Positions 16,828 through 25,211 of a stretch of DNA of 64,000 bases are shown piece after piece; the first letter of the stretch is position 1; every line of letters begins with the position of its first letter. A program made the translations under genes and the position numbers. The DNA comes from Sphingobium vermicomposti. Its GTDB lineage: Bacteria; Pseudomonadota; Alphaproteobacteria; Sphingomonadales; Sphingomonadaceae. The stretch lies in assembly GCF_011762025.1 (NCBI RefSeq), contig NZ_JAASQR010000001.1, positions 372,001 through 436,000 of the forward strand, read 5' to 3'. The notes below the pieces were generated by a model. It made no database searches. It worked only from the letters and a program-made list of their open reading frames with translations, and was not told where the DNA came from.

Positions 16828-17165
16828 TCCCTGCGGGCGCGCGGGTGTGGATCGCGATGGGTCATACCGATATGAGGAAGGGCATGCAGGGCCTGGCGCT
16901 GATGGTCCAGCAGGGGCTGAAGCGCGATCCGCACGGCGGTGACCTGTTCGTGTTCCGAGGCCGCGCTGGCTCACTGGTGAAGATCATCTGGCACGACGGG
17001 ATCGGCATGTCGCTTTATGCTAAGCGGCTCGAGAAGGGCCGGTTCGTGTGGCCCTCTGCCAAGGAAGGGGCGGTCTCTCTGACGAGCTCCCAACTGGCCT
17101 GCCTGCTCGACGGGATCGACTGGCGTAACCCGCAGTATTCCTGGCGTCCGGCCAGCGCCGGATAA
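16824..17165 (+). CDS. tnpB: IS66 TnpB accessory protein
   Basis: A 113-residue protein of the IS66 Orf2 family with the typical core VWIAMGHTDMRKGMQGLA and GDLFVFRGRAGSLVKIIWHDG. It starts at a GTG overlapping the tnpA stop. Required with TnpA for full transposition in studied IS66 elements; its biochemical activity is not defined. Not related to the RNA-guided TnpB of IS200/IS605. Confidence 0.92.
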   Translation: MIPAGARVWIAMGHTDMRKGMQGLALMVQQGLKRDPHGGDLFVFRGRAGSLVKIIWHDGIGMSLYAKRLEKGRFVWPSAKEGAVSLTSSQLACLLDGIDWRNPQYSWRPASAG

Positions 17166-17224
17166 TCGCAGTCGGAGTCCATTTTGATCTTGCGGCGCCA
17201 GGTGGATGCTGATTCACTCGATCC

Positions 17225-18877
17225 ATGGAAGCCGCCGTTTCGCCCTTCCCGGACGACGTTGAAGCGCTCAAGGCGCTGCTGGCTTGCGCGCTCCACAAGG
17301 CCGATGAGGCCGAGGCCCAGCTCGCCAACGCCCGCGCCCGGGAGAGCGCAACCGAGGCGGTGATCGCGCACCTCAAGCTGCAGATCGCCAAGCTCAAGCG
17401 CGAGCAGTACGGCGCCAGCGCCGAACGCACCCGGCGGCTCCTCGAGCAGATGGAGCTTCAGCTGGAAGACCTCGAAGGTGATGCAGCCGAAGACGACCTG
17501 CTTGCCGAAGCCGCCACGACGAAGATAGCGACCGTCACTGCGTTCGAGCGCAAGCGGCCGGCGAGGAAGCCGTTTCCCGAGCACCTGCCGCGGACACGCG
17601 TCGTCGTGCCCGCGCCATGTTCATGCCCCGCCTGTGGCGGCAGCCGCCTGTCGAAGCTCGGCGAGGATGTGACCGAGACGCTCGAGGTGATCCCCCGGGC
17701 CTGGAAGGTCATTCAGACCGTACGCGAGAAGTTCTCCTGCCGGGACTGCGAGGCTATCACCCAGCCGCCGGCGCCGTTCCATGTCGTCCCGCGCGGCTGG
17801 GCGGGGCCGAGCTTCCTCGCCATGCTGCTGTTCGAGAAGTTCGGCCAGCATCAACCGCTGAACCGCCAGGCCGAGCGCTACGCCCGCGAAGGCGTGCCGC
17901 TGAGCACCTCGACACTCGCCGACCAGGTCGGCGCGGCGGCATTCGCGCTGATGCCGCTCTATCGGCGCCTCGAGACCCATGTGCTGGCGGCCGAGCGATT
18001 GCATGGCGACGACACCACCGTGCCGGTGCTCGCCAAGGGCAAGACCGATACCGGCCGATTGTGGGTCTATGCTCGTGACGACCGGCCCTTTGCCGGACCC
18101 GCGCCGCCGGCCGCCCTGTTCCACTACTCGCGCGACCGGCGCGGCGAGCATCCGCGGGCGCATCTCGCTTCCTGGTTCGGCATTCTCCAAGCCGATGCCT
18201 ATGGCGGCTATGGCGAGCTCTATGCTGCGAGCCGCAAGCCGGGGCCGGTTCTGGAAGCCGGCTGCTTCGCTCACGCCCGGCGCAAGTTCTTCGAGCTCGC
18301 CAACGTCGAGGGCGCCGCGCGCAAGAAGAGCCGGGGTGAACGCACCGGGCTGATCTATCCGATCGCGCTCGAAGCGGTGCAGCGGCTCGACAAGCTTTTC
18401 GACATCGAGCGCGGGATCAACGGACTGCCTGCCGAGGAGCGCCTCGTGTGCCGGAAGGAACGCAGCGCGCCGCTGATGAGCGAGCTCCATGCCTGGCTGA
18501 CCGAGCAGCTCAGAAAGCTCTCGCGCAACCACGACCTCGCCAAGGCCATCAACTACATGCTGCGCCGCTGGGACGCGTTCACCCGCTTCCTCGGTGATGG
18601 CAGGATCTGTATCACCAACAACGCCGCCGAGCGCGCGCTGCGCGGCATCGCCCTCGGCCGCAAGTCATGGCTGTTCTGCGGCTCGGATCGCGGCGGCCAG
18701 CGCGCAGCTGTCATGTACAGCCTGATCGGCACCGCCAAGCTCAACGACGTCGATCCACAGGCGTGGCTCGCGGACGTCCTCGCCCGCATCGCCGATCACC
18801 CAGCCAGTCGTCTCGACGAGTTGCTGCCGTGGAACTGGCGCGGCTGCCGCCCGACGGTGCCGGTCGCGGCTCAATGA
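17225..18877 (+). CDS. tnpC: IS66 DDE transposase TnpC
   Basis: The 550-residue transposase has a coiled-coil N-terminus (about 10-80, LIACALHKADEAEAQL-type heptads), a zinc-binding motif CSCPACGG near 133, and the DDE core: HGDDTTVPVL near 260, QADAYGGY near 325 and TNNAAERALRG near 465. It is full length with no frameshift, so the element could still be active. The final ATGA overlaps the next ORF. Confidence 0.93.
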   Translation: MEAAVSPFPDDVEALKALLACALHKADEAEAQLANARARESATEAVIAHLKLQIAKLKREQYGASAERTRRLLEQMELQLEDLEGDAAEDDLLAEAATTKIATVTAFERKRPARKPFPEHLPRTRVVVPAPCSCPACGGSRLSKLGEDVTETLEVIPRAWKVIQTVREKFSCRDCEAITQPPAPFHVVPRGWAGPSFLAMLLFEKFGQHQPLNRQAERYAREGVPLSTSTLADQVGAAAFALMPLYRRLETHVLAAERLHGDDTTVPVLAKGKTDTGRLWVYARDDRPFAGPAPPAALFHYSRDRRGEHPRAHLASWFGILQADAYGGYGELYAASRKPGPVLEAGCFAHARRKFFELANVEGAARKKSRGERTGLIYPIALEAVQRLDKLFDIERGINGLPAEERLVCRKERSAPLMSELHAWLTEQLRKLSRNHDLAKAINYMLRRWDAFTRFLGDGRICITNNAAERALRGIALGRKSWLFCGSDRGGQRAAVMYSLIGTAKLNDVDPQAWLADVLARIADHPASRLDELLPWNWRGCRPTVPVAAQ

Positions 18878-19239
18878 GCGGGCTCGAAGCGCCTGAGAAG
18901 GCGCACATCACCACCACCTGTGAACGGTTCATCACCAACGTGCTGAAGCCGCGGTTCTTGCCGGTCCTGCGCCCCACCGAATTCAACTACCCGGTCGATA
19001 TCCAAGGCAAGTGGCACGGAACCCGCTACCGCTTTCTTCAGCGGTACCGCTCTGGCTTCGCCGATAACCGCGGGGAAGAGTTCGACGCGCCGTTCGTCCG
19101 CCTGGACTGGATCGCTCCGGATCGCTTTAACATCCAATGGCATCGCCATACCGGCGCCTGGTTCTGCATCCACCGCGGCAAGACCCTCGCTCAAGCCTTG
19201 AAGCTGATCGAGACAGACGGAATCCTCCACCCAAACTAA
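18874..19239 (+). CDS. fourth ORF of IS66 element (DUF3024-like)
   Basis: A 121-residue protein whose ATG overlaps the tnpC stop, inside the right inverted repeat. The C-terminal half (FVRLDWIAPDRFNIQWHRH, GAWFCIHRGKTLAQALKLI) resembles the small DUF3024-type proteins that travel with some IS66 elements. It is a passenger or accessory gene; function unknown. Not all IS66 elements have it. Confidence 0.65.
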   Translation: MSGLEAPEKAHITTTCERFITNVLKPRFLPVLRPTEFNYPVDIQGKWHGTRYRFLQRYRSGFADNRGEEFDAPFVRLDWIAPDRFNIQWHRHTGAWFCIHRGKTLAQALKLIETDGILHPN

Positions 19240-19273
19240 ACGGACGTCGCCGCGGCCTTCGCCGGATGCTTAC

Positions 19274-19530
19274 GCTAGTCGACGAGTTGGACGGTTTGAA
19301 GAATTGTGCTGTTGAATACCAGCGTCGCCTTATCGGGCTCGATAACACGATTGTGCCAGTGTACGATCCGGTCTGTCCTGGGAGTTGTGCCCGCCTGACC
19401 CGCGCACGGGCCTCATACTATCCGACCCCTTCAGGCGGCAGAGCGCTGTTGAAGATAAGCGGCTGCGACATCCGGCGCGCCTGTAGGGGAAAAAATAGAT
19501 AAGCGGTTTCCACGAAACCGGTGCTGTTCA
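19274..19530. other. junction DNA right of IS66
   Basis: No gene is recognised. Short frames exist on both strands but none matches a family I know. The region separates the IS66 end from the leftward capsule genes and probably contains remnants of earlier rearrangement. Confidence 0.45.
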
Positions 19531-20259
19531 TCACCTGACCGTTCGCGGGCGGGCTTTCCCTTCGGCCATCGCCGAATTGATGTTCTCGCCCACATGCGGA
19601 TAAAGTTTCTGATGAGCGGGATTCCGGCGTGAGATCATACCGTCAATTTCGGCAAGCTGACTCCATATGACATCCTGACAGGCTATATAATCGGGATGAT
19701 TTTCCACATTTCTCCGCATATATTTCGGATGCAGAACAGGAAATTCCGAAGATACCGCTAGGGATGCAAGTGTGTTAACCGTCTCCATCTCCCGAGACAC
19801 CATATCTGCGAGATCAAAGATCATCCGTCCTCGCATCGTCACGGGCAGAGGGTAAAAATTAAATCGAGGAAAGAAAAAATCATCCCCAATGGCAACGGGA
19901 GGGAACAAAAATGACGCGGTTATTCGGTTGAAGCCAAGACCGCGAAGAAAGACATTGAGTGAAAGGATGCCGTCCGCTACCTCATGCAGGAAAGCGGCTA
20001 GGTCATAAAACCCCTCCTTGCGGGCTTTGTAGCCGGTGGAAATATCTATGTCTGATACGCCGAAATTCAGGATGACATTGCTTTCTCGCGAAAGCCCACC
20101 GGCAAGTGTGCGGACATAATCATAGGTCTTCTCTGCTCGCAATCCTCTCGCGGTCCATCCGGATGCCCAAAAAGGATGATAGCGAGGATTGTCACCAAAG
20201 ATATAATCAAAAATTTCAGAGTTCGATGAACCGAACAAGATTAGGTCACGCAATTCCAT
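19531..20259 (-). CDS. putative SGNH-like protein of the capsule locus
   Basis: A 242-residue soluble protein. The start MELRDLILFGSSNSEIF resembles block I of SGNH/GDSL proteins with GSSNS in place of GDS, and NVILNFGVSDIDIS matches the position of the 'FGEID' segment seen in capsule-locus SGNH-like proteins. A clear C-terminal DxxH is not seen, so catalytic activity is doubtful. It overlaps the upstream gene by 14 nt and ends the leftward set of four genes. Lower GC than the flanking chromosome suggests transfer. Possible role: glycan modification (acyl transfer or removal). Confidence 0.5.
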   Translation of the reverse strand: MELRDLILFGSSNSEIFDYIFGDNPRYHPFWASGWTARGLRAEKTYDYVRTLAGGLSRESNVILNFGVSDIDISTGYKARKEGFYDLAAFLHEVADGILSLNVFLRGLGFNRITASFLFPPVAIGDDFFFPRFNFYPLPVTMRGRMIFDLADMVSREMETVNTLASLAVSSEFPVLHPKYMRRNVENHPDYIACQDVIWSQLAEIDGMISRRNPAHQKLYPHVGENINSAMAEGKARPRTVR

Positions 20260-20851
20260 GGGAGAACCTTAGAATATGCGAGACCATCGTCTTCTTGAAA
20301 TAACCTATAATATAGTCTGCATCAGATTTTCTTATCATGACACTATATTCGCTGGTTAGACTTCGATCAGAGCGAAAAAACTGAAGAGAATCCCCTGCTA
20401 TGTTCCAATATCGTTCATTGTCGCTAGGAATATCTTCGATCGCGCCATCACGGGCCATTATGCCTTCGCTCATGACCGCGCCGAAAATTTTCATATAGGT
20501 AAATCGCTTTCCCACCAGCATATCTGGATCGATATTTTCAACGCGAGTCTCTCTGGACGCAAGGGCGCGCGCCAGATCCGATTTCACAATAGGGTTTAAC
20601 AGCCTCGACGATTTCACCAGATGGGAACTGCACGCCCTCATGCCAATTAGGCTGGCATGTACCTGAAGCGTGTACAGATGCTCCCGCAACCTTGGGTGCG
20701 GACTACTCCGTATCAGGGCATGGTAACCGATTTCGTCAGCATCGCTATAACGCCGCTCCCGAAGATTCTGGGTCATCATCTCGACGGGATACAGCAAATG
20801 GGCATTACACGTCTCAGGAAAGATATGGATATTATATTCCAACGAACTCAT
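20246..20851 (-). CDS. unknown protein of capsule locus
   Basis: A 201-residue soluble protein with no family I recognise. It has no signal peptide or membrane helix. The ATG at 20851 is preceded by GGGGGAATAG, a good ribosome site. Composition is AT-richer than the neighbours. Its 3' end overlaps the SGNH-like gene, implying coupled translation and a shared task, perhaps in glycan assembly. Features worth noting: an N-terminal HIFPETCNAHLLYPVEMM stretch and aromatic-rich C-terminus (YIIGYFKKTMVSHILRF). Confidence 0.5.
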   Translation of the reverse strand: MSSLEYNIHIFPETCNAHLLYPVEMMTQNLRERRYSDADEIGYHALIRSSPHPRLREHLYTLQVHASLIGMRACSSHLVKSSRLLNPIVKSDLARALASRETRVENIDPDMLVGKRFTYMKIFGAVMSEGIMARDGAIEDIPSDNERYWNIAGDSLQFFRSDRSLTSEYSVMIRKSDADYIIGYFKKTMVSHILRFSHGIA

Positions 20852-20899
20852 CTATTCCCCCTGATGCAGGACTAGCCTACTCCTCGGCAGTGATGCCGG

Positions 20900-21481
20900 T
20901 CAGCGCGCAAACAGGCTCATTTTCCCCAATCTGCGGGAACGCTTGCTGCGATGTTGGCTCTCCTGCTTGTCCTCACGTATATCCGCCGCGAATACAGGAG
21001 CGCCCAATTGCCAGCACATTTCTGCGCGAAGCGCGCCATCGTGCCTGATCAGGCCCAACGCGTTGCCATCAAATGCAAGCCAGCCTCCAGCCCCATTATT
21101 GATGAGGAAATAGCCGCTCGCCTCATCCCGGTAGATCAGCCAGGACAGGCTTGATGACGTCCAGTTCGGATCAAATGCGCCCAGTCGTACGCTGTCGCCG
21201 TCGGAAACCAGCGCCGCTTGCATAAGCCCTTGATTGAGCAATGCCCATGCTCCGTTGGACACGGGTTTCAGATGCCACCCCGCCCCTGTCATCCATGCCG
21301 GAATGCCTGATCCGACATCCGCAGCCTCGACTTTTCCGTCCCGCACAATGCCGTCAAGGGCAAAACCGCCAATCGAAGGATGAGACATGATGCTGCAGCC
21401 AGCTTCACCCGTCAAAAAACCGTGCGGATTCTGACTTGAAACAAGCTCTATACCGCTAGCGGACCCGCGCTTTTTACGCAT
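20900..21481 (-). CDS. unknown Trp/Gly-rich protein of capsule locus
   Basis: A 193-residue protein with repeated short beta-type segments ending in W/G motifs (GWHLKPVSNGAWALLNQG, SGYFLINNGAGGWLAF). The pattern suggests a beta-rich, possibly lectin-like, fold. The first residues and the tail (KRSRRLGKMSLFAR) are basic. GGGAGG precedes the ATG. It overlaps the preceding glycosyltransferase gene by 8 nt (ATGCGTAA), so the two are translationally coupled. No family is recognised; a carbohydrate-binding partner of the transferase is a guess. Confidence 0.5.
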   Translation of the reverse strand: MRKKRGSASGIELVSSQNPHGFLTGEAGCSIMSHPSIGGFALDGIVRDGKVEAADVGSGIPAWMTGAGWHLKPVSNGAWALLNQGLMQAALVSDGDSVRLGAFDPNWTSSSLSWLIYRDEASGYFLINNGAGGWLAFDGNALGLIRHDGALRAEMCWQLGAPVFAADIREDKQESQHRSKRSRRLGKMSLFAR

Positions 21482-23573
21482 TCACCGCCTCCCGCTGCAG
21501 GGATTGCGCTATGGTTGTGGGCGCGTCATGCAGTGCCAACTCCCGATCCCAATATTCGACGCTGCTCGATTCTTTCATGCGGCTGGAATAATGCTCGCGA
21601 AGTGCCTTATATTCTGCCGGAATCCGCGCGATCAGCCCAAATAGTTCGGCCGCCGCTCGTGATGCCTGTTCCTGTACCTGCGAATCTTCGAAATTATACA
21701 GCTTGATCGTCTTGCTATGATGGTTGTGAAGCATCACCGTTCCGATGGCGTTGCGGTTCTCCACCGGCATATACAGGAATGGATGTTCCGCCATGTGCTT
21801 GCTGCTGCCTGCCAGGGCATGGCGCTTGTCCGCAAGGATTTCATGGGGCACATGTTCAAATTCGGCATCGAAGTTTTTGAAATATTTCAGTTTTTCGATA
21901 TAATGCGCGGCGAAACCATTTTCGAGGAATATGATCTTCGAAAACAGGTCGTTGAGCACATCGATATAAAGTTGCAGACCGCGATAATCGTTCAGGCTGA
22001 CGTGGCGTAGGGCCTGCTGCTGAAAATATCGGACCAATGCCTCTGGTTTGGAATGACCATAGATCATATTGATGATGATCCCATGGGCGATCGACATATA
22101 TTCCTGCCCATAGGAGTGCGCCGGTTCATGCCACGCCGCCAAATTCGGGTTGGAAAGGATACGGACGCCAGCCTTCGCCTTGCTGCGCAGGCTGTATTCA
22201 ATGTCATCCCCCCGCAGGAAGATCGCAAGCGGATAGCCCAGTTGCCCGAACAGCGACCACGGCAGGCTGAAGAAAATGAACGTGCAATATTCCGGATAAT
22301 TGGGGGTCGCCAGCATATCCAGATGATCGAACAGCTTGAAATTCAGATTATGGCGAAGGAGACGCGGCGCAAGGTTTGTTCGGCGCGACCGCTTTTCCGC
22401 ATCCAGAAAACGGCCCCAAAAGGCACCATCTTCCCACATCTTGCGGGGGTCGCTCTTTGTGAAGACCGGCAGCGTGAAAATAGTCCTGTCGGTGCGGAAA
22501 AGCGTCGATGCCCAGTGACGGTAAAGCGACTCCATCGACAGATGAAGGTCATCGTCCAGCAGCAACAACTCGTCCGGCTCCACGCCCGAATCTTGGGACG
22601 CCGCCTCCAATAGCCGCATGATCTGGCTCATATTGCCGCCGCCGCCCAGATTTGCGCCCCTGATGACGTGGAACTGAATGTCGGGAAACCGCTTCAATAG
22701 GTCGTAATCGTCATCTTCCAGCCCGGCACTGGTGTCGAGGATGAGGAAGAAAGTGTTTTTCAACATCCGCGCATAATGGGACTGGCCGGATTTTGACGCG
22801 CTGTCCTGAAACTGTTCGATCAGCGTCAATATATCCTGCGTTCGGCCGAACGTGCGAAGCGCCACCATCATTTTGGCATCGACCTTTTTGGGCGCATATG
22901 TGCCCCAGGCCGCGTTGTTCAGGTCGACGCCGTCCGAAAGGGCGCGAGCAACCCAGAATAGCCGCGAAGATTCCCCCACCACGCTACGGAAGTTGACCGG
23001 AATTTCTACCTCGCGGACTTGGTCAGCTTGGTCGGCCTCCGATAAAAGTTCCTTTTCCACCAGCAATTTGACGGGCTCGCCTTGGCGTCCGACGCCGACC
23101 TGCAAAGCCAACGGCCCCTTCACCGACATCCTCAGCGCCAGCTTGTTGATCGCGCTGTGCTGCAGAAATAGTTCCGGATAAAGGGAATTTCTCAGCGTTC
23201 CGCTGTTCACCTGACTGTAGCAGTCCAGATTGGAAAACCCGCCATCGAACCGATGTGCGTGCCCTGGCAGATCTGCAAAGAAGAGGTCAGTGATAGAGCT
23301 GTCATCAGCATTGCTATCTAACCCGGAAAGAACGACCCATTCGCCTTTTTTTACCGGCGTGGCATTCTTCCCCCAATTCGCCAAGGATTGTGACAGCTGC
23401 AATATAATGCTTTCCACCAAGACCACCTGTTTACCGTAACTTAAGTTGCACCTGCCCCTAACGAAGGAGAGAATGGTTCGCAAGTGCGGCAAGGCGTGCC
23501 TGAGGCGATCCGTCATCTCGATCTGAAGGAGCAAATTGACGCACACTGACTGACAGCAACGAGGTGATCGCAT
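21474..23573 (-). CDS. GlfT2-like galactofuranosyltransferase (copy 1)
   Basis: A large GT2-type protein (up to 699 residues). The catalytic half shows the GlfT2 pattern: ANLGGGGNMS, the metal-binding triad LLLDDDLHLS near residue 340, RGDDIEYSLR near 452 with the likely catalytic Asp, and a metal His in WHEPAHSYGQEY near 480. An N-terminal beta-sandwich-like region and a C-terminal helical region complete the GlfT2 plan. Such enzymes add galactofuranose from UDP-Galf. The start is unsure: ATG 23573 has GAGG too close, and a good AAGGAAG lies before an ATG at 23604 in another frame (see findings). The true start may be further downstream, near 23420. Confidence 0.75.
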   Translation of the reverse strand: MRSPRCCQSVCVNLLLQIEMTDRLRHALPHLRTILSFVRGRCNLSYGKQVVLVESIILQLSQSLANWGKNATPVKKGEWVVLSGLDSNADDSSITDLFFADLPGHAHRFDGGFSNLDCYSQVNSGTLRNSLYPELFLQHSAINKLALRMSVKGPLALQVGVGRQGEPVKLLVEKELLSEADQADQVREVEIPVNFRSVVGESSRLFWVARALSDGVDLNNAAWGTYAPKKVDAKMMVALRTFGRTQDILTLIEQFQDSASKSGQSHYARMLKNTFFLILDTSAGLEDDDYDLLKRFPDIQFHVIRGANLGGGGNMSQIMRLLEAASQDSGVEPDELLLLDDDLHLSMESLYRHWASTLFRTDRTIFTLPVFTKSDPRKMWEDGAFWGRFLDAEKRSRRTNLAPRLLRHNLNFKLFDHLDMLATPNYPEYCTFIFFSLPWSLFGQLGYPLAIFLRGDDIEYSLRSKAKAGVRILSNPNLAAWHEPAHSYGQEYMSIAHGIIINMIYGHSKPEALVRYFQQQALRHVSLNDYRGLQLYIDVLNDLFSKIIFLENGFAAHYIEKLKYFKNFDAEFEHVPHEILADKRHALAGSSKHMAEHPFLYMPVENRNAIGTVMLHNHHSKTIKLYNFEDSQVQEQASRAAAELFGLIARIPAEYKALREHYSSRMKESSSVEYWDRELALHDAPTTIAQSLQREAVNA

Positions 23574-23728
23574 CCTCGAGCGTAGGAATAGTGCTATCTG
23601 CCATCTTCTTCCTTACCAATCCCAGGTCGAGACTAGCTTGACGTCTTGTCAAAAAGCCGGCGCCGCTTCAGGCGCAAAAGCCATGATGCTAATGAATGAT
23701 TTTCATTTCAGTCTGGTGGAGGTCGCCG

Positions 23729-24709
23729 ATGAAAAAATTTTGCCTTTATGCTGTAGCCGTCGTTTTGATCCCGGTGCAGGCCAACGCTGCTCCAGCATTC
23801 CAGTGTGATGGCGCGACTGACATTTCTCCCCAACTGAATCAGGCGATCAATAGCCTACCGAGCGGCGGATCGGTCTTGCTTCCTCGCGGTAAGGTTTGTG
23901 CTCTGCGATCACGAGTGAATGTGAAGAGATCTGGAATCAAATTGCGCGGGGCCAGCACGACATTCTTGCGTTTAGGTGAGTCATCGGGGCTAATGGTGAC
24001 CGGCAACAATAACAGCTTTTCTGGTTTCACTATCGACGGGGCGAAAGCATGCAATATTCCGGAGAAAGCATGCAAAGGTTCAGGGATCGCCGTTCTGGGT
24101 AGTGGCAATCAATTCGATAATGTCGCAGCCATCAACAATCAGGGCCATGGCATTATGTTCGATGGCCAGCGATCGCGATGTTCACACAACGTACTGCGCA
24201 GCAGTCGTTTCTCGAACAATAGATTGATCGGCATTTCCCAGCATACGTGTACTTATAACCGCATTCTCAACAATCGCTCCACCGGCAACGGGGCGGAGGG
24301 AATAACGGCAGATCACAAGTCTGATCATGCGACCATCAGCGGTAACATCCTTTCGGGCAACGTCACGCGGGGTGGCGTCGGTGCAATCGGCATTGACTAT
24401 GTCGACGGCGTAACAGTGACGGGGAATAGGATCGGTCCAAATGTGAAAGCCGTTCCTGCCATTCGCACCCAGAACAACGAAGGGCCTTCGCGCAATTTGC
24501 GGATTGAGGGCAATGTGGCAGATGCCAATCCGGCGGGCTGTATCGATTTGAAGACCGGGCGTGGCGGACCAACGTCTAAGTCCCAGATCTTAAACAACCG
24601 CTGCTCAGGCAGCAGAATAACATTGGGTTCTGGCAGCCAGGGAAACATCGTAAAAGGCAATGACGGTCCGACATTGCATATGGATACAGGACCAGCCAAG
24701 CGGCATTAA
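23729..24709 (+). CDS. secreted right-handed beta-helix protein
   Basis: A 326-residue exported protein: signal peptide MKKFCLYAVAVVLIPVQANA, then repeated short rungs rich in N-x-G/S (LRGASTTFLRLG, SGNILSGNVTRGGVG, IEGNVADANPAG) typical of a pectate-lyase-type parallel beta helix. GGAGG lies before the ATG. Eight or so cysteines could form disulfides. It may be a polysaccharide lyase, epimerase or binding protein acting on the capsule; no catalytic triad can be assigned by eye. It is transcribed away from the surrounding glycosyltransferase, with its own promoter. Confidence 0.72.
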   Translation: MKKFCLYAVAVVLIPVQANAAPAFQCDGATDISPQLNQAINSLPSGGSVLLPRGKVCALRSRVNVKRSGIKLRGASTTFLRLGESSGLMVTGNNNSFSGFTIDGAKACNIPEKACKGSGIAVLGSGNQFDNVAAINNQGHGIMFDGQRSRCSHNVLRSSRFSNNRLIGISQHTCTYNRILNNRSTGNGAEGITADHKSDHATISGNILSGNVTRGGVGAIGIDYVDGVTVTGNRIGPNVKAVPAIRTQNNEGPSRNLRIEGNVADANPAGCIDLKTGRGGPTSKSQILNNRCSGSRITLGSGSQGNIVKGNDGPTLHMDTGPAKRH

Positions 24710-25211
24710 GGTGCTTGTTCGAAAGGTTGAAGCGACCGATGGCGAGCTATTCCAGGAGTTTGCGGATATCTCAGAGACAAGCAGGCGGTCCCGGTCTCTC
24801 GGTGGGCATCCGGGTTTGCCTCCGACGCTGAATCAACTGACCTCGCCCGCAGCGAAGGCCAGCGCGCTTGAGTAGGTGCGACGCCTTTGACAGAAGCGAT
24901 ATCTTCATCATGCTGAACGGGATGGCCGGATTCAGAAACGGCTCACGCATCAGCCCCAGCTATATTCGCATATCTATTTCGTTCACTCTTATCGACCGTT
25001 GGAAGCGACGAGCGACGATACGCTTCACCCCGGCCTTCGCCGCGAGGACCGTGCTGCCGCCGCACCCATATTCGAGGTAGGATTAACACTTTAAAAGATG
25101 CTCTGTCAGCCTCTAGCCCTTCCGGATCAGATTGACGATATCGCCATCTCTAGATTAGCTGGCCGTCGCTAGACATGCGGATTGACCCGCAAGCGAAAGG
25201 CTAAACAAAAT
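24710..25211. other. gene-poor stretch between beta-helix and GT8 genes
   Basis: About 500 nt without an intact gene. A probable methyltransferase remnant lies at 24960-25082 on the minus strand. The rest shows nothing recognisable; the promoter of the GT8-FkbM gene should lie near its right end. Confidence 0.5.
24960..25082 (-). pseudogene. fragment of a class I methyltransferase
   Basis: A minus-strand frame of about 40 codons reads YLEYGCGGSTVLAAKAGV followed by KRIVARRFQ before an in-frame TAG. E-Y-G-x-G-G-S-T is the SAM-binding motif I of a methyltransferase group common in sphingomonad and rhizobial glycan loci. A TAA lies just upstream and nothing downstream continues it, so it is a decayed piece. 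Short length limits certainty. Confidence 0.35.

Larger units (their letters stand above)
16374..19273 (+). mobile_element. IS66-family insertion sequence
   Basis: About 2.9 kb bounded by imperfect terminal inverted repeats: GTATCCCTCCGGCGGGTC at the left and, on the minus strand, GTAAGCATCCGGCGAAGG at the right (about 15 of 22 positions match). It carries tnpA, tnpB, tnpC and a fourth overlapping ORF. The 8 bases outside each end (TTTCATTT and GCTAGTCG) do not match, so no target duplication remains. The element looks intact in coding terms but probably took part in a rearrangement. Confidence 0.75.
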
